Positions 10,935 to 21,500 of a DNA stretch of 64,000 bases are shown piece after piece. The position numbers were made by a program, and so were the translations under genes. Source of the DNA: Liolophura sinensis (Eukaryota; Mollusca; Polyplacophora; Chitonida; Chitonidae). Below the pieces are notes generated by a model. That model saw nothing but the letters and a program-made list of their open reading frames with translations. It ran no database searches and had not been told where the DNA came from. Each line of letters starts with the position of its first letter. The stretch's first letter is position 1. The stretch covers positions 16,125,570 through 16,189,569 of the forward strand of contig NC_088300.1 in the NCBI RefSeq assembly GCF_032854445.1, in the 5' to 3' direction.

Positions 10935-11009
10935 ATGACCCCATACGCGGCCATGACAGTCGTCCGTGTACGACCATCCGCTAGGAGGCGCTGAACTGGA
11001 AAGTCGCGA
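10935..11009 (-). repeat. Right terminal inverted repeat
   Basis: Reverse complement partner of 5220-5295. Ends at 11009 with GTCGCGA, followed by AT at 11010-11011. Confidence 0.95.
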
Positions 11010-12140
11010 ATTCATCACAAACGTCATTGGGATTTATTTCGGATGCGTTTCATGCCTGACTCAAGAAAATTCAATGTATAGTGCAACCCTTTTATGAGTT
11101 GGGAAGTCACCAGAGGGGTCAACGCACCTGGCTTGGTATCTGACAGACATCCTGAATTTAAACTGCAGCCAAATCAACAAGAGCCAGATTTGAACCAGCA
11201 ATTCTAGCATCAAGCTGGCTGGTTTGCCAAACGTCATCAGTTACACTATCCTGATTTATAGCAAAACAAAGAAAATGACCATACACCAGTGTTAAATGTT
11301 TTTCTGTGCAAGTTGTCAAATAAGCAATTTTATTATGTACACTATATAATCGTTTATCACAAAAACCTTATATTGATTGAAATATGTATTTTGATTCTTT
11401 TTTTTTTTTTTAGTTTTCTAGGAACAGTGAAACTATATATCATAACTTACTTGTCACATTATAGTTGTCACTTTGTATGCTACATTACTAAAACATTGCA
11501 CAGGTGACACTAGGCATGACACTTCACTCAGTCATGGTACATTGATTTAAGTCAATAAAGTCCAGCTGCTGTTGTCTAGATATTGGTGCATCTGCCACCA
11601 GGGTTCTAGAGGGAAATAATACCCCCCCCCCCCCCCCCAACAACTTTAAATTGGTAACCAAACTATTCTTGAAAGTGATGTTAGTCCTCAAACAAGCACA
11701 CAATGATGAATATTGCTTGAAGTAACAAGCATAGATTCTGTACTTGTCTGTATAGACCAAGGAATGACCTCTTATGAAAATATGCAGGCATAAAGCTTCC
11801 TTAGTTTAATACTGTGTAATGCTCAGTCACTTATGTATAATGCTCAGTCACTTGTGTAATGCTCAGTCACTTACATACTAGTGGGCCAGTGTTAGGAGTG
11901 GAGGAAACCATAGTGCCCAGCATAGTAAGTAACTGACATACATTCTCTTGTGTACAAACTTACATGCCATATTGGTGAAAGGCAAGCGATCAGCAATGAA
12001 CATACAGTTTGCTGCCAGTGACTTCATTGTGAAATCTTACCCCCGTGTCACATCTTTCTCCCCATGCAGCATTACTTCAGCATTGTAACATGATTAAACA
12101 GAAGGTAACAACACACAAGATTCCCTTACTGTGATAAATC
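11010..12140. other. Intergenic sequence
   Basis: Native flank right of the transposon up to the distal kinesin poly(A) signal. It holds a poly(T) at about 11398-11412, a run of 17 C at 11622-11638 and three copies of a ~20-bp unit with taatgctcagtcactt at about 11816-11875. No coding region is supported. Confidence 0.6.
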
Positions 12141-13889
12141 TTTATTCAACTACATCATGAACTTTCTTGAGACATAGCTGGCCCATGTAAACCAGACAAA
12201 CTTTTCATCTTATGGGCCAAATTAAAATATTTATCACACATAGATGCTGACATAATGATACCACTTACTGGTTCACTGTAGATAAAAAAAAAAATTATGG
12301 GACTGGCTTTGACAGACTTTTGTTATCAAATTCATCAAGCTAGACAAAATAATAGGTATATGACATAAATACACTAACAAAGGACTTGACATCCAACCTC
12401 ATAGTACTGTAACAAAATAGAAAAATAATAAATGAAGTAATGGTCTAACAGTGTTATAATTTACAAAGAGAATCTATATACACTTTACTTACAGTTATGT
12501 ACAAGCAACGTTCCCTGATAATTTTTATGTATAAAAATATTCCCAAGGTAGTTATCCGTTCGTGGCAGCTTTTGTTGGGTGCTCAGGTACAAGCACCAGC
12601 GTACATTTAGTCAACAGGCATATATCAGGGATTTCACAACCACAGTCATGCTGTGTCTCTAATAATAATAATTTCCATGATCGTTGAATATGAACACAGC
12701 CTAAGAACACAGTACAAGTGGATATACACTACACACAATTAAGCATATTACACTACTTAACCTTTAAGTACCTTGAATATATAGTTCTCTTAAACTTTCA
12801 GATTTAAACTTACGTCCTAACAAAAATATTACAGAAGTAAATGTAAATGGTATACATAACTGGTACAGTTAAGACCATAAGTACCTTTTGTGCTACTCAC
12901 AATTATTTCAGATAAATACACAGTAATAGGTAAAATAAATTTTTCTGAATTTTAATTTATCATTACATCCTAATATACAACTGGCCTTGTGGCCATCAGT
13001 CTGGTAGACATTACCTTGGCAAGACAGAGCCGAGGTACAATGGTTATAGGGGGCAAGGTGCACTTATGCCACAGTCACATAAGACCTACATAGGGTAGGT
13101 GTCCCAACAGTGTGTGGGTGTCCCCCACCCACACTGGATGGCTGCTTGGGTGGGTGTTTGGTGGCTAGTGTAGACCATACAGCATTGTAGCTGCCAGCCT
13201 ACAAGAGCACATCTAAGTGACTGACAGAAATGGTCACTTACTCCGATACATGTAAATGTAATAAAAAAAAGACTAGGTTAAATATTAAATAAAATATCAA
13301 CACTACACAAAACACATTGTAACACAAAGTAGGCAATATAAAGCTTCCAACAGATCTCAATCCGAAAAGAGTGTGTAGAACCAACATTATCAGATATAAA
13401 AATATCTGAATCCTAAACAACCAACAGTGGTTCAGTCAAATACACTTGTAATTTGTATATATCTCAATAAATAGTAATAACAATGCATGTAGCAAGTCAG
13501 TCATGCTTTTTTTCTTACACATGAGAAAATTAATTTTATATTCATCTTTACAGAAAAATATATTTGCATGTTCACCTTAGTTTACAATATGATACATTTA
13601 TATACAATGGGAATAAACCCAAACCTAGCACTGGTTATTTGATCTATCTACAATACAGGTATATTACACCTCTGTTGGGTGCGCTGGACACTTTTATTCA
13701 GAAGAATGTTTTCATAAGATTTGTAAGGCAATGCATTTGGCACATTTGGTTTTGTATCACAGATTTTACCTTATTAGAAGCCTTTTGTTTCTCTTTTACA
13801 AAAATGAAGTATGTGTAACTATCCTAGCAACCAATACTGCATCTCATTCTAATGTATTAGAGTACAAAGGTGGTTTGACCTTCATGATA
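12141..13889 (-). other. 3' UTR of the STARD9-like kinesin gene
   Basis: Follows the kinesin stop codon at 13892-13890. Two AATAAA signals on the gene strand are at 13698-13693 (proximal) and 12146-12141 (distal), suggesting a short and a ~1.75-kb UTR form. A 9-bp perfect stem with a 5-nt loop (13112-13134) lies within it. The UTR extent is inferred from the signals. Confidence 0.5.
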
Positions 13890-14585
13890 TCAGTGTCTGG
13901 ATGGTTTGACCTTGCACTGAATTTTTGATTTAATATCTGCTGAGCTGATTGGTCTAGTTCGAGCATACCGGTTCCTCTCTGCCTCTGACACTGAAGATGA
14001 GCTCCGGTAACTAAGCCTGACACTGTCAGGATGACTCCTGGGAGACGGCTTGCTAACACCAAATTGTGCTGCTGATGATGATGTTGTTGCTTTAGCTGAG
14101 CATGGTCTGCGAATTGGAGAAGTCTGTCTAGTGTCAAACGTGGACCTCTTGGGAATAGCAGTGCTGCTGGGGGACAAATGATGGAGTTTTCTTTCCGAAT
14201 GAGAAAGAACACTCTTGGCGTAATCTGTATAGGAGTGGTACGATGACTGGCCCAGGGTTCCCGTGGAGCTAAGGGACTGTTTCCGCCGTGAGTAACTATG
14301 ATCTGCAGATAATGGTCTTCTTGATAGTCGAGATGGTCTACCTGGCAAGCTGCTTCCTCTAAAAAGACATATATAAAAAAATTGCAGCAGAACAACTATA
14401 ACCTCAAAAAAGTTATATGTACATGTAACTATCAGAAGGCAACAGTTAAAATTCAAAGAACTTCTGTCTCTTGAGTCTTTCAGTGATAACAGTTTATCAA
14501 TATGTGGAATAAGTGATCAAATGGAAGATCAGCAAATTCCATGGAGTATATATGGAACATATATATATACTTGTATATATGGAAC

Positions 14586-14616
<31 letters not shown>

Positions 14617-15568
14617 AACAGCCCTGTTATGATGGGACAATAAACAATAGGCACGTAACTTAATGGATGAATATGCACATCTTGATCATAATCTGAGAAC
14701 AAACCTAGGTCCTGCTAAAACTTTGAGCCATGTTACCCACTACGAGCAGGCTAGACACCCAGAATGCATGTAGCTGTTCTTCACTGCTGTACACACCAAT
14801 GTGGTCAATGAGAGTTCAAGTGATGGTTTCCTCCCTGTATGGGAAGGTCTGCCAACAACCTGTGAATGGTTGTGGATTTCCCCCTGGACTCTGCTCAGTC
14901 CTCCACCCCCACACATAATGCTGGCTGCCATTACATAAGTTAAATATTCATCAGTACAGTGTAAAACACCAATGAAATAAATAAATAAACCATTGCTATA
15001 CAAGAAAATCAACAACAGATTCAGCACTGAGATAATTAACATGCCCTGAACGACCAGTACACCTGAACAGATTGTCTCACCTGCGTGTTAATGATGTGGT
15101 GTCCCTGCGGTCCAGGTATCGGAGGGTGGGGGAGGATTGCTGACTGTAAGCCTGCCTCATCTTCTTCAGCTCCTCATCCACAGCCTAAAACATTCACACA
15201 GGTCAAAGGTCAAATCAAACTGGGCAGATTTACACAGTTAGCAAGTACAGTCTGCACACATCTGAAGGTGTCAAATGCAGGAAAATGTATTATTTGATAT
15301 TAGAATCATCCAGAAACACTTGACTACTTGTGTACTAACTGTTAATCTTAAATACACGTACTATCACATAAGGTTATATCCTTTAACGCTGGTGGAAATT
15401 TATACTTTAAACAACATCCTTACAAATTACTTCTCAATCTAGAATGGAGTCAATACTCGTGGAGTTTGTCTATACAATGTACGCCAGCTTACGTTTCTAG
15501 AGATGGACAGAGGGCCTGATGTCTCAGCATGGTGAGTAACATGGGAACTGGCAGCCTGACGAGATGAG
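13890..15568 (-). CDS. C-terminal exons of the kinesin
   Basis: Exons 15568-15493, 15184-15081 (a short helix, [11 protein letters not shown]) and 14358-13890, which ends at a TGA (13892-13890). The last exon is rich in Ser, Arg and Pro ([19 protein letters not shown]) with many SP/TP sites. No START-domain sequence is present before the stop or in the downstream minus-strand sequence. Confidence 0.82.
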
Positions 15569-18500
15569 CTGAAATGAAAAAATCAGCTTATATTAATTCT
15601 TAGGCAATTCACTTCAATACGAAAATGAAAAGCTTACCACCCCAGCAAGGACAATTACATGTACCTACAAAGCAACAATTATATATGAACTCAAATACCA
15701 AGTTCTAAGAAGAAAAAAAAAAAAACATCTGGTTCATTAAACAAAGCCATGGCTTTTCAAACTGTATGAAGTTAACACTAAAATTTGGTGTAACACTAGT
15801 ATATGGTGTCCTGTGTTTCATAAAATGAAAAATGTATGAAGTTACCGTGTATTGTGTGGCGATAGAGGCCTGGGCCTGGGTTTCAGTGTCTCTCTGGCCT
15901 GGGATATCTCTGAGCTTGCTCGCAGCCTCATCTCTTGATACTCTTCAAGTAGTTTCTCGGAGTCATGAGCTAGGTGCTGATGTTGATGATCCATCATTTT
16001 ACCTTCAGCTCTTTGCTTCATTACTGCATTTGCAGTTGCAGACATTTCTCTGTTACTCCTAGCACTAAAGGACACGCCGTTTGAAACACTTGGGACATCA
16101 AAATTGTACAAATAATCTGAAATCCTGAATTCTGGACTCACTTCTCTGCTACTGGAATAGTCTAATCCAGAAGAGAAGGATCGGAAAGAGGAATTGAGAG
16201 AACGTGGAGTCCAGTGGGTATCAGAAGAGAATGATCTTTCCTGCCTCTCCATCTCATCTTCTGCCACAGCTCTCACGAGTTGTTTACGCAGGGTCACCAG
16301 ATAATCTTTGTGATCTCTTGGACTCATGATGAGGGAGGTCTCAGAAGATGCTGCAGCCAGCTCCAAATCTGCCGACTGATAAGTGGTGTTTGGTGAGCAC
16401 TTTACCTGGGAGTGCTTGTAGGGGCTCAAACTACGCGTTCTTCCAAACTCATTTTGCTCCCTCATTCGCTCCAGCTTGAAAGCTTCGATTTCTGCCTTTC
16501 TTCTCATCTGCGTGATGTCGCTGTTCCTTGTCCTTGTTCGACCTCGGCCTCTGCCCTGTATTCTCTCCATCCTATCCATGCAACTAGCAATAGTCTTCTT
16601 GGACTTGGCCAGGTCCTCTTTGTATCGTAGGATGTAATCTTCTGTAATCACATCCTGTTGGTGATTTTCTGATTCAGCCACTGCTGCACCATCTCCTCCA
16701 TCAGCATCCCAAGTTTCTTCAATAGACGCCAAGATTAGGTCCGTCTGTCCAATACAATAATTCAGCTTCGCCTCTAACAGTTCAATGGTCAAACTGGACG
16801 GCAGGTAATTCAAAGACAGAAGTTCTAGGATTTCGACTCGTTCTTGTTGAAGCCTCTCCAGTTCATCTTGCATGCTGATTGGATCTGTGTCACTACCTTC
16901 GACACATTTACTGTGTAGAGACCCTGATAATGGCTTTGTGTCCTTGTGACCGTTAACAATGTCAAAGTCAGTCTGGGTGAACTCATCAGAACTGTTTAGG
17001 ATATGTCTCACTGATTTGTCAGTTGATATGCTCCGGTCTTCGCTGTAGTTTTTCAGTTGTGCCTGATTGCTGTCATTCACTAGATTACGCTGTGGAGATG
17101 TGATGAAATCCTGACCTTGTGCAGAGCTTTTATTTCTGTTATTTTTCCTCTGCTCAGAGTATGTGTTTACCTTGACTGCAGGTTCACTTGGATGCAAAAC
17201 GTGGACTTCAGAGCTCTGTTGTCTGACTTCAGGACGATTCTGGTCCGATTCCTTCTTTGGCAGAGAATGACCTCTGTCCTCATAACCATGTCTTCCATTA
17301 ACAGACCTGCACTCCTCTGCCTTCTTGATGGTGTCAACATTGTCCTTATGGCTTTCTGAGAATGATAAATTTTGAGCTTGGGAACTTCCTCCTCCAGAGG
17401 GAAATGTTGTTTCCAGGTGTTGAATTTTAATGGGTATGGCCCTTTCATTAACAGCAGGCCTATGATCTACCTGTCCTGAAACAACATTTATCTCTGGCAT
17501 CCTGTCAGTTGATATTGCCCTTTCATTAACAGCAGGCCTATGATCTACCTGTCTTGAAACAACATTTATCTCTGGCATCCCATCAATTGATTCCCCATCT
17601 GTAGTCACTGATGTAGTTGTTGATGAGGTTTTATCCCTGCATACTCGAGTTGCTACCAGTCCCTGTGAGGAGTCTCCAACAAAAGAGGGAGCCTCATTTG
17701 AGTTATCTTTCAACACAATTTCAGCAATTGGTGCTCCTGGTTCACCACACCCCATATTCAAAACAAGCTTTACTTCTCTGTCCCTATCCACACTATTGAT
17801 GACAGTAATGTGCCTGGGCTTTGGTGTGTCACCTTGGAGTTGGGAGGCTCTGGTTTGGGAGACTTGAGAGGATGGTGAAAATGTAGGGATTGCTGGCAAT
17901 TGCATGGGAGTATCCATGGAGCTTGGTGGGGATGGAGAGGGACGTGGTGTGAGCTGCTCCTCTTCCAGTAAAGGCAGAGGTGTTCTTGCAGGCCTTTTAC
18001 GCAGGGCCTCTTGTCTAGCTTCTCTGGCAGATCTAGCTCTCCTCAGCAAACTCATCATTCTGTCATGCTCGTCTCTCAAACTCTGAATATCGGTGCTGAT
18101 GTCCAGATCAGGAATGTCATCCACTATAAACTCACTTGACAACAATGAGCCGGTGAGATTAAAGGAGGAGTTTGGTGAGAAAAGATCTACTCCTTCATCA
18201 GTCTGAACAGACATGTCAATAGTGAAATCAAGTTTTGACTGTTCTGGTTCTCTGGCTGCTTCTGCTTGTGTCTGTACTGCTGTGTTCGCAATTTCAGTTC
18301 CCACGGTTTGGGTACCTGAGAGAACGGACGCCACAGTGTCTGTCTGGGTTGATTCATTCAAAACAGTCTGTGTTGTGGAATCAACCGATGATACCATTGA
18401 ATCTACTTTATCAGAGTGATCCTCAGTGTCACTTGTTTGTATTGAAGTATCTTTGATCTTGACCGTTTTAGACAGACTTTCCACCTGTGCTGCATCTTTG

Positions 18501-21500
18501 GGTGTAATGGGAGATTCATGATCTGGGATTCTTTCACTAAGATTTCTCAGCAGGCTGTTAGTTTCCAGCATTAAATCTGACAATCCCCTCCAGTCAGATT
18601 CCTCCGTCTGAGTATCTGAAATAGTGTATTCTTTAACTGGACTACTCTCCTTTGTATCCTCTTCAAAAGATTCAGACTGAATCCCTCTGGAAACCAACTT
18701 TGATCTCTTCTTCCTGTGTGTGGATGTGCTTCGATCCATCTTTGGCAAAGTAGCATGAAATTCTAGAGAACTGGATATGTTCTGGTTCTGATGGTGGGAG
18801 GGTGTGATGTGTTCTTTGCTCTCAACAGGCTCAGAGACTGCAGGAATGTCTTCCATCAAGAAAGCAGAATGCCTGCGTCCTGATTTACTCAGCTTGCTTG
18901 GAGATACTCCACGAGTCACAACTCTGACCTCATCATGGTCATCAACAGCTGTACTATAGCACAACTGTTCTTCAATTGTCGGTGAGTAATCTTCCTCTGG
19001 AGGCTTGCTGGGGAAGATGTTTTCTATTTCTGGCGAAGGTGACTTCATTGTGTTTCTTAAAATACCACATGAAGAGTGTGGTCGCCTCACATCTTCTCTG
19101 GAATACTTCGGTAAATTGTCATCAGAAACGGTCCTCTCAGAAAGTGGTAACATAGAGTCATCAATTCCATACTTATGTCTCAGGGGTGGATCACCAGATT
19201 CTGATTCATCGTCAGCAGAAGCCATTTCAGAATCATCGTGATAGCTTCCTTCTGTTTGGACACTCCTATTGTGCTGTTCAGCTGGTCCAATGAACACCCA
19301 AGTAATACTATCATTGGATAAGGCTCTGCCATCAGAATCTTTTATGTAATCTCCATCGTCTACAGACTGTGATCTTTCGGGCAGATTTACTTGATGTCTA
19401 TCTGTGTCTGATGTAGCTACAGAGAGAGATCTTCCTCTTACTCTATAACCTAAGTCCTCAGCACCAGATGAATCAGATTCAGGTTCAACAGTGACTCCTG
19501 TCCGACCAATCACTGTCTGATCAAGAAGCTGAGAGCTGTGGGTTGCCCAGTCATCAGGAAACTCAGTCACCTTACGGTTTCTGTTTACCCAGTCCTGGTC
19601 AGAGAGTTGGCCATCCAAGTCCAAGGTACTGCTGGATTCAGTCAAACTATCAGCTTTAGTCCCTCTAGGTGAAAGATCCAGCTCCGTCACACTTTCTGGT
19701 TTGACCATATTGTCAGTGTCAACCACTGATGGGTGAGTTATAACATTGTTGACACACGAGGACATGAGACTGGAATCTGCCCTCCAAGCTGGTGAAAATT
19801 CACCAGGATGTCGATTATTCAAAATCCAGTTATGGTCTAGAAGCTGGCAGCTTTTTCCTATACCTTCATCAGATGAGGTACTAGCTGGTGTTTCTACCCC
19901 TGTGTTTTCAGTATTAAGTTGATGATGTTTCTCTTCTTGCATGGTATCATCATTGTACTCTGGAACAACACCACTTCTCCCTGTCACATTTTGCCCAATC
20001 AGATGGGAGCTGTTTGTTATCCATGGTTCAGCACTGTCTCTAGAGACCCTATTTCGAGCTATCCAGTCTTTGTCTTTTCCTTGTGCATCTGAATCTGTCA
20101 ACTCATCTTCTGATGCTAGTGATGACCTCTTATGTCCTGACGTCCTACCATCATCGTGGCCTCCATTAAGATAATTTGCACTGTCTGTCACAGGCAAACC
20201 TTCAAGGTCACTGTCTATGTCTGAACTTTCAGCGACAACCCCAGTTCTGCCTAACACTTTTTGAGAGAGCAGCTGTGAACTTGATGTTGTCCAGTTTTCT
20301 GGGAGATCTCTTGGAGCACGATGCATCGACACCCATTCCCGGTCAGAGTCTTGGTGGTTTGATGAATCCGTCTGATATTCATCTTTATCTGGGCCTTGCT
20401 GATCTTTATCTGGGCCTTGCTGACTTTGATCAAATTGTGCATGCTCATCCTGCAGCTCTTGGTCTTTCAATGGGCACATTTGACTTGTGCCTGGTAAATT
20501 ATCCAAAACATGACCATCAAAGCTATTAAAAATACTGGGACCTCCTTTGGAAACATTGGAAACTTCAGGCACTGTGGAGATAGTCACTGGGATACCTTCC
20601 AGATCACCGCCTATGCCTGAACTGTCAGCTACAACACCAGTCCTGCCTAACACTTCTTGAGAGAGCAGCTGTGAACTTGATGTCGTCCAGTCTTCTGGAA
20701 GATCTCTTGGAGCACGATGCCTTGACACCCATTCCCGGTCAGAGTCTTGGTTGCTGAATGAACCCATGTGATATTCATCTTTATCTGGATCTTGCCGACT
20801 TGAACCGAACCCTGTACTCCCATCCTGTAATCCATTGTCTTTGATAGGGTGAATGTGTCTGGAGTGTGGTAAGCTATCTAAAACATAATCACCAGATTCA
20901 TTATCTGCACTGCTATCTCCTTTGTCAGCATTGGAAAATCGGACTGCCTTTGCTTCAGATTCAGATAAAGTCATGGATCTTGGAGTGTACCAGTCAGCAA
21001 CAGCCATATCCCGAGGTCTGAATTCTGCAATCTGAGCATGATCCTTCCCAGGAGTGTCATACTCCACACCTCTGGCACAAGGCAGCTGGCTGTGATTGCT
21101 TCCGCCATGCACATAATTGTTCTGATTAGCTTTAAAACTTTTCAATCTTTTATCTCCTCCCTGAGGGATAGGTTTGCTGCTGACATATGGGTCATTTGAA
21201 CTTTGGCCAACTCCAGTCCTTCCCACAATTGTCTGTGAGATGGGCTGGGAACTATGAGTGACCCAACTTCCAGGAATCTCTCTTTCTGGTCTGTTTCGGT
21301 TAATCCAGTCAGCGTCTTCAACTTGATCATTACAGGGTCCTTGTAAATGTCTTGAATCACCATTGGGGTAATAATCTTTTTTGTCGTGTTGCTCTATGTC
21401 TGGTACAGTTTTGCTCTCGTCACACGGGTTCACTGAACTGGAATTTACTCCCATTCTATGGGATTCATCTAGGGAGCTGTAACCAGGTATCTGTATACTA

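Larger units (their letters stand above)
5220..11009. mobile_element. ISL2EU (IS4EU)-type DNA transposon, apparently complete
   Basis: Terminal inverted repeats of about 75 bp (5220-5295 and 10935-11009) bracket two convergent genes: a THAP-DDE transposase and a PHD-SWIM-YqaJ protein. The ends read TCGCCCCTTTCCAG and, reversed, TCGCGACTTTCCAG. Flanks are AT on both sides (5218-5219 and 11010-11011); because both ends sit in AATT the duplication could be 2 to 4 bp. Known of the family: ISL2EU elements pair a DDE transposase with a YqaJ-nuclease protein. Both reading frames are open, so the copy may be recent, though the two TIRs differ at roughly a tenth of positions. Confidence 0.9.
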
